DNA of 64,000 nucleotides, taken from the NCBI GenBank assembly GCA_023055425.1, contig JALGPY010000009.1, positions 54,498,616-54,562,615 of the forward strand, in the 5' to 3' direction. Under the pieces are notes generated by a model. It was not told where the DNA came from and made no database searches. It saw only the letters and a list, made by a program, of their open reading frames with translations. Shown piece after piece: positions 1 to 11,639 of this stretch; within the stretch, counting starts at the first letter, position 1; each line of letters starts with the position of its first letter. This DNA is from Linanthus parryae. Taxonomy: Eukaryota; Streptophyta; Magnoliopsida; Ericales; Polemoniaceae. A program made the position numbers and the translations under genes.

Positions 1-685
1 AGTGATAGAGGGAGAGAGAGCGAAGTTGGAGACAAGCGGAGCAGGGGGTGGTGGAGGCTCGGGTGGCTTTCCCGACGACGGCAGCGGTGGCAGTGGGTGG
101 CTTTGCCACTGCTTGCTGCTGCTGCTACTGCTTCCTTCGGCTGGGGAAGAACAAGACAGAGAGGTAGAGAGGAAGAGATGTAGAGATGATGGCGGTGAAG
201 TTGGTGATGGTGATGCCGGTGGTTGTTGTTTCGCCGGAGAAGATGAGAGAGAGAGAGATAGTGGTGGTGGTTGTGTGTCATGGCAGGGGGTTTGCTGGGT
301 TTAAATAGGGAAGAGAAGGGCGGTGTGAGGAGTTGAGGGCGGCAGAAATGATGGAGGCGGTGATGGTGATTGAAATGGAGGGCGGTGATGTCGTTGCCGT
401 GGTCGCGAAGCACAAGGAAGAATAGAAAAAGAAATTTTCATTTTATTAAATATGTGATAAAGAGAAAGGATTGGGTGTGGAAGAAGTATGAGTTAACGCG
501 GTGGTCGTTATCGCGAGAAAGTCTATAAAAATAAAAATAATCGCGCAAAAATTAAAATTTTCACCCTTGTTTCCCGTCTACTAGAATTAGCGAAAATTAC
601 CCAAATTACTGATCGCAACCTAAATTTTAATTATTACGTCACAAATTACTAAATTACCCTTTAGTTAAACGCGGGGTATTACATC
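1..685 (-). mobile_element. Ty3/gypsy-type LTR, 5' part (continues off the window)
   Basis: Read on the minus strand from 685, the sequence opens with TGTAATACCCCGCG, a start typical of Tekay/Del-like gypsy LTRs. An AT-rich stretch follows, then a TATA-like box on the minus strand (CCTATTTAAACCC, about 297-309) and a CT-rich leader. The open frame at 2-304 on the plus strand is low-complexity shadow sequence of this leader. The other LTR end lies outside the window, so family assignment is inference. Confidence 0.5.
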
Positions 686-714
686 CATAACATGTCTTAT
701 TTGTATAATCATAT

Positions 715-1127
715 TGTTAGCATTTGGTACGCCCGTGTGGGGTGCCCAATGCAATTATCCTAATTTTATGGGGTTAGTTGAGACAAGCTCAAAGCTTTTG
801 GAGTTAGTAGCAAAGACATAAATCCTAGGAGGTAATGTTGCAATTGGGTATAAGTCTGTCTATATAAGGAGACAGACTCCTCATTATTTTAAACACTACT
901 GTAAAGATCATGTGTTGATCATCATACACTAAACCCTAGACTCTCTCTCTAACTAGCCTCCATTGGTGGAACTTGGTGTGGATCAGAGCTTTCGTCATAG
1001 TGATTCGAGCCAGACTGTGGGAGCAATCCGCTGTGCTTAGGAGTTAAGGAAGACAAGGTAAACAAATGAATCTTCCGCTATAATTCATGTTGTAGATCTG
1101 TATGTGACATATCAAGTTACTCCTTCA
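715..1127 (+). repeat. 5' LTR of the copia element
   Basis: Starts TGTTAGCATTTGG and ends CCTTCA. A TATA-like box TCTATATAAGG lies near 859-869, followed by a CT-rich leader. Compared with the 3' LTR it lacks a block of about 40 bases after GGGAGCAA and has a shorter CT run. Substitutions between the two LTRs are mostly transitions. Confidence 0.93.
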
Positions 1128-1128
1128 T

Positions 1129-1140
1129 TGGTATCAGAGC
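1129..1140 (+). promoter_or_regulatory. Primer-binding site (tRNA-iMet type)
   Basis: TGGTATCAGAGC follows the 5' LTR by one base. This is the classic plant copia/gypsy primer site, complementary to the 3' end of initiator methionine tRNA, where minus-strand DNA synthesis starts. Confidence 0.93.
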
Positions 1141-1464
1141 CTAGGCTTGTTTTTCGTCCCTCATTATGCGAACCCGAATCTGCTTATAAAATCGATTTTC
1201 TGAAAATCATAATCTGTGGACGAAACCTATATGGTTAGATATGATTTTTCACAAGGATTCCAGAAATATAAATTTTGTAATTTTTGGACGAACAGAGAAT
1301 TAGTTATGAATATTTTAAGATTCGGAACTGTATAAATCTGGACTGTTTTGATCTGATCTGTAATTCGATTTTTTCAAAAGTTGTTAGAATTGATTTTTGA
1401 ATACATAATCGGAATCAGGGTGAAGAGACGAGTACAATGATATAAGTTTCATCGGAAAAGGAGG

Positions 1465-1705
1465 CCGAGAAGGCGGCGCGTGGGCTTCACGCGCCACCGA
1501 AGCCGCCCCACGCGCCGCACGCGCCAAAGGGCTGCGGCGAGCTGCTGACGTGGCAGGTGACGTGGTGGTGATGTTGTGGCATCTTACGTGGCATGATGAA
1601 GTGGTAGCTGACGCCAGCACATGGCTAGCGTGGCTTGCCACGTGGAAGCTGACGTGGCACAAGGCCCTACGGCGGCGCGTGAGGGCGCGTGCGGCCTCCT
1701 CCCGC
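1465..1705 (+). repeat. GC-rich leader of the copia element with repeated TGACGTGGC motifs
   Basis: A GC-rich island inside an AT-rich element. It contains many degenerate copies of GACGTGGC and ACGTGGCA plus two GGCGGCGCGTG blocks at the edges. No coding frame is supported; it probably belongs to the untranslated leader. The repeated ACGT cores could bind bZIP factors, but that is inference. Confidence 0.5.
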
Positions 1706-3799
1706 CGTTAAATTTTGCCAAATTATTTTTCTACAGACTCATAACTAAATTTCCTATTTTCTGGGATTTTCTCATAATTTTTTGAAAACCAAAAAAAAAT
1801 TAATTTCCAGAGTTATTAATTAGTGTTTAGCACACTTTCCGAGGTAATTAGACGACCTTAAACACACTGTTTTGAGCCCAATTTTTTTTTGGAGACTTAG
1901 ATTATTTTTCCCTACTGTCTACCATAGGTGGTGAGACCTTGGGGGGTTTAGGGCAATTTTCGATCTTTTTAGTTGATTAGATTATTGTTTACTAATGTCC
2001 AGTAATTAGTATTTAATTCTGGAAATTTCCAGAAATATTTTATAATTAAGCATGTATTTGTGGGTTGAATGGATGTGTTTGATGCATGGATGTGACTTAG
2101 ATGGTTTTATATTTGATTTTGGTTTTGTTTTGAATATGTAATCAACATACGGTCTGCGTGTCGTGCCTCTCTAGTCTCTACATAATCTAGTGTCTTCTCT
2201 TCTCATCCAATCGCCTCCATGAGGTTACTTCTTATTAGAAATAAGATAGTTAGTGAAGATTGAAGAATAGAAGCTTCAAGAGAGGTGGTCAAACCAAAAG
2301 CTATGGCGCAAGGTGCATGGAGCAAATAGACGAACCAAGGAGCTTCAAGAGGAGTACTCGAGATAGGCGAGATCCATGAGGCGAGAAGTTCAAGACTTGC
2401 TCAAGACGTACTCTCAATAATGGGAGTGCACCTTAGGGGCCACATCCATTGCATATTTATTTATGCTTGTGCTTGTTTTATGTTATAATTGCGTGTGATT
2501 GGATATAACTGTATAACCTCGCATGCTAAAGAACTAAAACAAAAGAGATAACATGATTATACATGATTGAAACTAATAGAGAATCATAAGTGACGATATT
2601 TGATTACTATTATTGCTACTAGGTTTTGGTGGAGTCCTTATGAGGAACTATGAAATTTTAATCATGTATCATGTTATTTCGGAGCTAAGTAAGCTAGTAT
2701 TAATTTCCTATGCAATGTTTCAAGATCAATCGTGTCTAAATCAAAACTGTAAAGGCTAAAATGATGAAAACAAACGATATGACGAGTCGTCGTACTATGT
2801 AACCAATCGTTGGACATAGGTTGTCGAAATACCTACAAGTATGGTCGAACCTGTGATGAATAGTTGTCACAGCAGCACATGAACATTATCTTTAGGCTAA
2901 CCAATAGTGGGAGGCAGTCAAGATAATGTCATAAAGCATGCTATGCAAAGGTGGGGAAATGACCTCATCAGCAAGTTGAAGACCACTTTGAGATTCAAAG
3001 ATTGTAGGAATGAGCCAAAGAAGAATCTTGAATCCACCTTAGCCATTTGCGTTCATTAAAATTGTGAGTAGTGACTCATAAATCCCGCCATAAACTATGA
3101 AACTCAAATCATAAAAAATAGCACTCGACTATAGTGTCTGAGATTAGTACTCAACTATAGCATCTGAGATTCATGTCGTTTATGATGAGATGTTTAAGTT
3201 ATCCGATTAGCAATTTGTTGCTATCTCTGCCACGTTTCATGAAAATGACATGAAAACGTTATATGACACACTTTGAGAGTGTCAAGATGCTTGGATAAGA
3301 CCAAACATTGCTCCGTCCTAGAATCTAAGCAACCAAGTGATTGCTAAGAATACTAGTTCAGCATACCTCTGAAGTCTAAGCAATATATGATTGCTAAAGG
3401 CTGTGAATGAAGTATGATCGGCAGATTTAGTCCCTATCCTAGTATTAGGACCGTGATGAACAGGTGGGGGCAAGGATAAGAGAATGTGGGCGCAATATTG
3501 GTACATGACCAATAGCCCAAGACAGGCAAACGCAAAAGAGGAAAATGATGTTTCCCTAAGACTAGAAGGCCAGACCTGGCACTAACTTCTCGTCTAAGGA
3601 TCCATGAGATTATCTTTGAGGGAGTATCCACCAAAAGTTGTTTTGGTCACAGTTTTACTTTGGAATTGGTCGTGTTATGGTTATGCACTCTTGTCTAGCA
3701 TGAATAACGCCTCAGGATATTTGGATATCACCTCTAGGGTTGTGCCTTAAGATTCTGATATGTTGCGCGCTAGATTGAGACACACTATGTCAGGAAAGG

Positions 3800-4420
3800 A
3801 TGTTCAGGCTAGCTAAGATAGGCCTGCTTGGAATATGTCCAAGGTACCCTTACCTATGTGTGATTCTTGCCTTACATAGAAGGCGAGACGCAAACCATCC
3901 AGTAAAGCAGTAAGTATAATTGAGTCTTTACATATTATTCATCCTGTTGTTGTGATCCATTAAAAGTTAAAGCTAAGACACGGTGATTACTGTTCCATCG
4001 CATTCGTAGATTATTGTACGCATCTCAACTATGCGTTCTTGGGCCACATAAGTCTGAGGCACAAGGGTGCTTCAGACAGGTATCTACAAAAGGTAGAAAA
4101 CCGTCTGGACAAAAGGATATCTCCTTAGCCAGAATAAGACTGCGAGTATCTATCTTAGCAAGAGTTATGTGATGGAGAGAAGTAGTAAGGCAGTTGGCTA
4201 TTCCCATGCCCCGCAGCAGAATGTTGTGGTGAATAAGAGAAATAGGATACAGCCTGAAGATGGTTCGATGTATGATAGCACGTTCAAAGTACATGTTCCC
4301 TGTCTTGAGGAGACGCTTTGTTAAAGGGTTGTCGATATACTCAACCAAATACCCTCAAAGTCTGTAGCCGCTACGCCCTACGAGATGTGGACCAAAAGGC
4401 AACCTATATGAGGTCACCTT
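3800..4420 (+). pseudogene. Decayed copia gag-pre-integrase and integrase core
   Basis: Translation in shifting frames gives recognisable copia blocks. Near 3850-3950 there is PMCDSCLT-stop-KARRKPSSKAVS, the zinc-binding gag-pre-integrase end (usually LPVCESCLxGKMTRKPF). It is followed by KVENRLDKRIS and CEYLS near 4085-4160 (integrase core), a degenerate PQQNGVAERRNRT-like segment near 4200-4260, and VAATPYEMWTKR near 4361-4396. The order matches the Ty1/copia polyprotein. Multiple stops (several TAG in place of CAG) and frameshifts make it a pseudogene. Confidence 0.8.
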
Positions 4421-4599
4421 AGGCCATAGGGATCGGCGGCTTATGAGCTAACTAAAATTTTCCTAGTCAGTGAGAAGCTCGTGGAGATGGTATTCTCTGC
4501 GAAGAAGAGGAACCACTAGATGACACTTTGTTCACCACTACACAAAAGGAATTTATTCCTATGGTTCTAGGGAACAGTGGGAGTGTCTTACCTAGTGAG

Positions 4600-4810
4600 C
4601 AGCCCATCGCATATGACGATAATGCTGAAGAAGAACCCTCTTTGCGTAGGAGCGCTCGTTGGAGCGTACCCCGTCGATGATTTGACATTGAAGGGGAAGA
4701 CATGATGGTCACCACGCAAGAAGATGAACCTAGGATATCGCCCCAGGATATTTCATCACCTGACAAGAAGGAATTTAGACCCTAGATGGAAGAAATGTAT
4801 CTTCATGGAG
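4600..4810 (+). pseudogene. Decayed copia linker into reverse transcriptase
   Basis: A frame reading PSLRRSARW..VPRR, then DMMVTTQEDEPRISPQ, then KKEFRP-stop-MEEM resembles the copia segment just ahead of reverse transcriptase (LRRSxRxRxPP..., EPxxxxEAxxxxxW..AMxxEM). It continues into badly scrambled RT-like sequence. A diverged copy of the same segment follows at 5025-5190. Confidence 0.6.
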
Positions 4811-5024
4811 TAACATATCTTCTCATACTATTCGGAGTACTCTAAGGGGGTTGCGTATTCGAAACGCAATAGTCAATTAGTAGTGTAACGCAAATGGATT
4901 CACAAGATATGTGTTTTCTCTTAGGAGATGCCCATACTTAAGGGAATGTTCGTAGAGATGATGATCTTCGCGAACATGGAGGAACCGCTAGGAAACACCC
5001 TGTTCCATAGTCCATTATGAGTAA

Positions 5025-5190
5025 TTAGTCCCTCAAGTATCCTTTGGACAGTGGGAGTGACTTTCTAAGCGAGGTGCCCATCCGTAGGGGTGAGAGCAAA
5101 TTATGATCCTCCTATGCAAAGGAATTGCTCATAGGAGCATACCCCATCGACTGTTTGAGTCGAAGGGATTTTCTTAAGGATCACCTTGCA
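5025..5190 (+). repeat. Diverged second copy of the 4545-4720 segment inside the copia element
   Basis: Shared landmarks in the same order are GGACAGTGGGAGTG, a GTGCCCATC block, a CTATGCAAAGGA/CTTTGCGTAGGA block and GGAGCATACCCCATCGA versus GGAGCGTACCCCGTCGA. This indicates an old internal tandem duplication of roughly 170 bases with about 300 bases between the copies. Confidence 0.6.
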
Positions 5191-7800
5191 TAAACGATAG
5201 GATAAAATACTATGCCTTATCGTTCCCTAAGTATGAAGAATGAAAAGTAACCATTACAGGAAAAGTTAGAGTCTGTAAAAGACCAACCAAGTTTAAGACT
5301 AGGTTGACTTTTCCGACTAGATATCAGACTATTGGAAATAAGTGGATTTCCAAGGTTAGTTAGAGTGACACAGACGGAATCATAGTAAGGCATACGACTT
5401 GCAGATATATCGGCAATAGTTGTGATGATGGAAATAAGGCTCCATTCTCTATAAACGTAACGACTGGATTTCTCAATAGAGAAATCAGATAGGTGATCTG
5501 TATGACTCGACCACAGGGTTTCGAGATGTATGATCAAATGCACAAATAGGTGCAAGCTAATTAAGTCCATGTATGGTCTTAATTAGTCCTCTAAGTCAGC
5601 AGTATTTTATCTATGGATGAAAAACCGCTGCATACCACTCTCAGTAGTAGAGAGTAGATGATTACGTCACTTATTATCGATGGAACACTATTTTCCAGGG
5701 GAGTCTAAGGACTATTTCACATCCACTATAGGGTGGTTATCATTTCAATTTGTGACAAAGGATATTAGTAGGGCGAGATGCATTCTCGTTCGTTCAAAAT
5801 GACTTCTTATATTGACGCATAAGGCGGACAACAAGAAGATACTCTGAACGATTCCATGATATGGACTCCATTCCATGTGATACTCTTATAGCTCGCTGTA
5901 GGTTTTTACGAGCCTGAATATGTGCCCTAGAAGAGACCATACAAGATTGACCAAATGACCAAAGTGCCCGATGTAGTGTGAGTCTGCTATATACTATGGT
6001 ATATACTCAGACCCCACAAACCTTATGTAATCGGAGGATTGGATTTCAAGAAATCCAATTTAAGACACAAGATTGCAACCAAAAGGATACTCTATACGAA
6101 GGATCACGTGCTATAACTATCGAAGATAAATGCTCCGACTAGCCAGCAATGCATGCTGTCTAGGGTGGGGACCTAGATACACGTGGATCCGACTCAGGCT
6201 ATAGTCCATGCTAGATGACATACATATGGCATGGAACTGCAGCATAAGTGTTGCACAATCGTATTAGACCGCTCCATCGATCATGGAAGCGAAGCACGAT
6301 TGCCGTTCTGTCACCGGGCAGAAATAGATTTGGATAAGAAGGTTTCCGATAAGCTTATGAGCTGTCAACCAACCTGTAGTGCTAGCGTACAGCTAAAATA
6401 TTTTGAAAAGGCCAAACATATAGAAAAAGGTACTGTTTCACAAAAGGTGAAATAACTACCTGAAGAGTAATCTTGGAGTAGATCGACTACAAGCCAAAGT
6501 GGAGGCACCTCCCGTTCCTAAACCACATAAGAATCATCTTTGTGGATTATTTTAGGGAATTGGGACTAGGTAGTCGATCACTGGCAATATGATTGATGAG
6601 CATATGAGACATTGATAATTGGATTTGAATTGGATTTGTTTAATCATGCTACATGTTGTTTCGATACGTGTATGATACGTTTACATATCTTGTACTAGCA
6701 TAGAACATGTCGCGCGGACACTAGGTTGCCTCTCTCACACGAGCAACCGCCTTTACAAAATCCTGGATAGTCTAGGTGAGTAGAATGAGACAGAATCCCG
6801 ATAAGTGCTAGAAGCATATGATATGATAAGTGACGCCTGTCATATGAGGCACATGGCCTATGACAAGAGCAAGACATCTATCAATAGTGCAAGACCCTGT
6901 CAGACGGATTCATTTGTCGCATTGGAATAAGTTCCAAGGTGAGATTGGTTTATGGCCATTCGAACACGCTTACTAACCCGAACCATGTATAGTCTGCGTA
7001 GAGTACGCCAGATAAGAGAACAGATTTCGACTTGCATATGTGCAATATTCAGTACTCGGGTTAATAGTCATATGGGTTGTTGGACTTACATCTATACAGT
7101 GGTCCTATGGGATAGGAGAAGTGCTCTTATTAGAGTACAAACACTATGGCGCACATCTTATGAGATGACACGTGCTGATGAGTGACATGAGGTGGCGAGT
7201 AGAACTAGTCCCTGAGTTTCCTCGCCGTGTGAGCCTCGTCGATCATATAAGAATGATTGACATTGTATACCCTTAGTAATTTTATCCATGTCGCGGAGAG
7301 ACGGTTCGGTGGTGCTACATTAGCGTGACACCTCACGGCTATGAATGATTCGGCCTACCAGGACATTGCTAGGAAAGCAGCTGACTCCGAATCAAATCGA
7401 CAATGGATGGAAAGGAAGATTCTCATTGCATCGCTCTTTATAATTTTCATTGGGCCCACCTACAAGATCTTATGGGATCATGCAGGATATGAATGTAATA
7501 AAGGAGATGTAAACTCATTGGTGCACGACCTTCGGGACAAAGTAGGTGCTCATGGTCTACGAGATGAAAATTGACAGAATCTTGGGGGATACGATATATA
7601 TATATATATACGTATTGTATTATTTCTTAAGGTTGAGTGCGCCTGCTGCTAGCTCGTCTCGTATGAGTTTAGAGTATGGAACTCCTGAAATGCAGGTTCT
7701 CTCACAGTCACACACCACGGCCACAAAACACTTTGGTAGATGATAGTAGTTGGAGATTGAGGGAGACTAGACGTACTGTATTTGTGCAACCCCACTGTGC

Positions 7801-7810
7801 GAGTGGGAGA
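7801..7810 (+). promoter_or_regulatory. Polypurine tract
   Basis: GAGTGGGAGA lies directly against the 3' LTR, in the position where plus-strand DNA synthesis is primed. Confidence 0.75.
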
Positions 7811-8268
7811 TGTTAGCATTTGGTGCGCCCATGTGGGGTGCCCAATGCAATTATCCTAATCTTATGGGGTTAGTTGAGACAAGCTCAAACCTTATGGGGT
7901 TAGTAGCAAAGACATAAACCCTAGGGGGTAATGTTGCAATTGGGTATAAGTCTGTCTATATAAGGAGACAGCCTCCTCATTATTTTATACACTACTGTAG
8001 AGATCATGTGCTGATCATAATACAGTAAACCCTAGACTCTCTCTCTCTCTCTCTCTCTAACTAGCCTCCATTTGTGGAACTTGTTGTGGATCCGAGCTTT
8101 CGTTCTAGTGATTCGAGCCAGACTGTGGGAGCAAGGTGAGCACGTGAAAGCAAGCATCCTACGATCATCCGATGTGCTTAGGAGCTAAGGAAGACAAGGT
8201 AAACAAATGAATCTTCCGCTATAATTCATGTTGTAGATCTGTATGTGATAGATCAAGTTATTCCTTCA
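7811..8268 (+). repeat. 3' LTR of the copia element
   Basis: Starts TGTTAGCATTTGG and ends CCTTCA, then the TSD CATAT. It is 45 bases longer than the 5' LTR because of an expanded CT run near 8035-8058 and an extra block near 8134-8170 (GGTGAGCACGTGAAAG and following). It may be the more complete form. Confidence 0.93.
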
Positions 8269-8273
8269 CATAT

Positions 8274-8633
8274 CATATTTCATATCACAATTTATGCTTT
8301 ATACCCCCTCTTCTTATACCTTAACGAAACGAGGGTATAATGTATCATCAAACATAGCTTTCTTCTCTTTCACTTGCTTTTCTCTTACTCTTAATTATCT
8401 TCGGAAACTTAGTCGGGACTTTAGATCTATCTTTGAAACACTCCGAAGACCACGATTTTTTGCTAGTACAACACACGGTGTCCAATGAAATACATTATCA
8501 TAAATAAAAGAACATCTTCTAATAATTGCTAATATGTGAAACGTCTAGCAGCTGTAAGTTCTAGCCAACAGCTCGTGCCCGTTCGCGCCGTATTAATGAC
8601 ATGTGATGTTATAAAATCGACAAAGTCGAATCA

Positions 8634-8671
<38 letters not shown>

Positions 8672-10808
8672 GAAAAAAACTGAATAAGCATCACATCACA
8701 ACATATAAAACGAATATTAAGTCTCAGCTGTTATAAGTTTAAAAGACGAGAAGTATAATATGGTTAAGTTAAATAATCACCAGTCTTGATTAACCATTAG
8801 GTTTGGTTGGGTCTGAAGCACGAATCACGAGAAATTATGATGTATATTGGGGGAGGGGGGGATCATGATGAACATATAAAGGGTACATTCTAGGGTCTAT
8901 TGAACCCTACTTCACCCAAGCGTTTCAGGTCTGCCCATACGATATTCCCCTTTCTAAAATATATGTATAAGATTTTAAATGTCGACGTCCCTATACAGCG
9001 GTGATCCTTAAACCCATAGGTAGAACTCTACTATTTTCCCGATAAACAAAGGGGATCAGTTAATGGCGCCCCCAACCTATAAAAGGGGAGATCGATAAAT
9101 GGTGCCCCCAGATGTAGCCATAAAATATATAATATGGGGATCGCATAATGGCTCCCCCGACCGTAGTCGTAACACAAAAACCATATACATAGCCCTAATT
9201 CTATTAGATGTGCATTATTCATTCATCGTTTCCACAGTGTAAACATTTAATTCAAAGCTTAAATTGTTTCCGCAAGTACTTTCCAAATAGGATACTCGAA
9301 ATAAATTCTAAAAATTGGGAATTCCTCACAAGGTGACTCCCAGTTGTTTTATGTATCCAAAGACATATCAAATATTGTGAGATTTAAATGAACACATATT
9401 TAGAAATGACACGCACAAACAACTCATTTGAATGTAAGGACTACACGTGTGAACTTACTTGGAATAAAGAGAGCACTGAACACAAAACAAGAATGAAATC
9501 TAGTACTCATAGTACGGGTCATGTACGAATTAACTGTCTACGAACTCAGAGTCTACAAATACGCAATTTAACCCAAATTAATACATCGTCAAATCGTACA
9601 ACAATGCAAGCATGCCCTATATGCAATGCAAATGAGTGTCCCCAATAATTCCCCGAATACAAACTATATCCTATTTATCACCGGGGAGGAAAGGGAGCTT
9701 CAATTTTGATAAACAACGGAGTGAAGCTTTGTACATGTAAAAAAAAATAAAAAAAATAAAAAAAAAAATGAATAAATAAATAAATAAATAACTCTTTTAA
9801 TATTCTAGAAATATTGTTTTGTTTTTCTAAAACAATTTATTTTAAACAAAAAAAATGTTTGGATAGCCAAATCACATAGAAATATATATATATATATTAC
9901 TATTGTCAAGTTTTGAAACTCGTTTATTTTCTCTCGAATCATTATCGTGGCTTACTAATCAAATGCCACATGTTTCCCTAAAAAATACGAAATTACGACG
10001 AACTAGTTTTCTTATGAAAGTTCACTAAAATTGATTATTATATATTTTTATTAATAAAATTTTATCAAATTAAACTCTGTAAGAAGGTTTTGCTGATTGA
10101 GATGATGACACTGTGTTCTTGTGACAAAGCTAGTACAATATCGTTGATCCAAATATTTAGAAACACATAGAGATAAGTGATGGTGGGGATTGTAAATAAG
10201 CAATGTACGTCACGGGAGAGAGAGATAGCTTGTTGGATGTAGGATTGCAGTGAATCCGAAGAAGATGAAGAATATGAAGAGGATGGCTTCTCTATATATA
10301 CAGAACCAGTAGTAATGGTTGTAGGAGGGGGAGGGGGGAGTTACGACGTTAATCACGCCCTCAATTAATTGGTCAAACTAGAGATCTCGAAAAATCGTTA
10401 CCATTAGTACCGGAACTGCATATAGAGGAGTTGAACAAGTATTCTCTATGATTTAAACTTGTTATGGAATCTGCACCACCAATGAGTCCACATAGGTACT
10501 TGGGATTGGGGGATGCTCAAAGAAGACATCTAAATAGGCATTTTTGCTCAGGTGGGCTTCGGGTTGGCTGGGGCTCGTCACGTTTCCTACTTGTTCGGGC
10601 TTGGGCCTGTTTCTGGCCCGGACAATTAGGGGTAGTGGATGTCTCAGTCCTGCTCTTTGGTGTAATGGCCTGGATATGGGCTACTTCTGGTGGGCTTATG
10701 CCCGCTTGACAATACTACATGCATGAGACCACACAAAGAAGAATGGTAAAATTTACATCAATTTGCATGCAAGAATTGTGAATCCAAGTGAATAAAGCCT
10801 CTATTCCA
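8274..10808. other. Intergenic region with simple repeats; no gene recognised
   Basis: The stretch holds an A34 tract at 8635-8668, A- and TAAA-rich runs at 9739-9792, and three spaced motif repeats at 9051-9157 (listed separately). On the minus strand a TATATATAGAGAAG box at about 10286-10299 precedes a CT-rich leader-like sequence, but no credible coding exon follows it. Short open frames such as 9388-9648 and 10464-10726 have no recognisable family features. Confidence 0.5.
9051..9157. repeat. Three spaced copies of a GGGGATC..AATGG.GCCCCC motif
   Basis: Units at 9051-9073, 9084-9108 and 9135-9157 share GGGGATC (or GGGAGATC), then about 5 bases, then AATGG, then G/CNCCCCC. The spacing is irregular (about 33 and 51 bases). 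Such GC-box repeats in AT-rich DNA occur in plant LTR U3 regions, but no LTR ends were found here. Confidence 0.45.
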
Positions 10809-11004
10809 GGAGTAATTATTGCATGCTGTAAGAGTAAGTATGACGTGGTGCTCTAATCAATACAGCACAGGACACGTCAGGAACATGTAGGAAATCCACT
10901 TTCTTTTGTCTGCCACTTATTCTCTTTCTTCCTGACGTGTTCTGTGATGTATGGTTAGAGCAAAGCCACATCATTTACTCTAGAGCATACAAAACTTTCT
11001 CTCC
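10809..11004 (+). mobile_element. hAT-like MITE, copy 1
   Basis: About 196 bp with long imperfect terminal inverted repeats (GGAGTAATTATTGC... against ...AACTTTCTCTCC). The TIRs contain GGTGCTCTAATCAATAC and GACACGTCAG. It is homologous to 27742-27934 in the opposite orientation. The flanks share TTCCAG, compatible with a mutated 8-bp TSD, which suits the hAT superfamily. Confidence 0.8.
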
Positions 11005-11114
11005 AGTTCCAGTGGTCCATTACAATTGCAATGACAAAATGAAGCACCGAATGATGTTCTATTTTTTCCCTTTTGGTCACAAGTGGCCCCTAGGTGGACT
11101 GTCAGGGGTGTTCG

Positions 11115-11270
11115 TGCATTGGATTGGTGCGGAACGCTCTGAATGATTTGATCCTTGTAGATCGGACTGGCGGGTGAGCAATCTGAACCCATCCGGTCCG
11201 TGACATTTTAATCCGAATCGATCCGGTCCGTAAGTCCCCGTACCGGTCCGGATTAATCCAAGGATTCGTA
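11115..11270. repeat. Repeat with many CCGGTCCG cores
   Basis: Repeated ATCCGGTCCG, ACCGGTCCGG and related words. The same word family occurs at 42260-42410 and, in degenerate TTCCG form, at 22150-22210. This suggests relics of one non-autonomous element family. No ends were resolved here. Confidence 0.4.
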
Positions 11271-11460
11271 ATTGCATGACATATTTGCGCAAATTTAGTT
11301 CAAATTATAAACATGTGTTATGTTATCACAAAATTCACAAATAAACACTTAAAAGTAATATATTACGCACAATAACACAACATCGATCAACACACATCAG
11401 ATCGGTTTGTGGACTCGCGGGTTGCATGCACGCCCTTAACGAAGGGAGCTCACTGGGATA

Positions 11461-11612
11461 CTTGGTCTGTTTCTTCTCTTTCGGTTTTGACTTTTTCATT
11501 CGTAAGCATGTCATTTCGACCCGGTGAATTGGATAGCAAAACGATGCAATTTTTAGGTAACTTTTCAAGGTATTGTACAGTAAATTGGAAGAAAGAGAAG
11601 AAACAAAGGAAG
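11461..11612. mobile_element. Stowaway-like MITE (TA target)
   Basis: TIRs CTTGGTCTGTTTCTTCTC and its imperfect reverse complement near 11590-11612 are flanked by TA at 11459-11460 and 11613-11614. The interior has the GGATAGCAAAACGATGCAA word found in the copies at 19980, 25841, 30706 and 31698. Confidence 0.65.
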
Positions 11613-11639
11613 TACTATGGAGAGCATTCTAGTGCCCTA

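Larger units (their letters stand above)
710..8273 (+). mobile_element. Complete but degenerate Ty1/copia LTR retrotransposon with TSD
   Basis: Two direct LTRs (715-1127 and 7811-8268) flank about 6.7 kb of internal DNA. The 5-bp target duplication CATAT at 710-714 and 8269-8273 is perfect. A primer-binding site complementary to initiator tRNA-Met follows the 5' LTR and a purine tract precedes the 3' LTR. The internal order gag-pre-integrase, integrase, then reverse-transcriptase linker identifies the copia order of domains. Every coding block is interrupted by stops and frameshifts, so the element encodes no working protein. Movement would have needed proteins from a related copy. Confidence 0.92.

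Noticed and set aside
2..304. Open frame of 100 codons at the left edge
   Set aside because: Low-complexity Gly-rich translation of a GA-rich LTR leader on the opposite strand; no family features.
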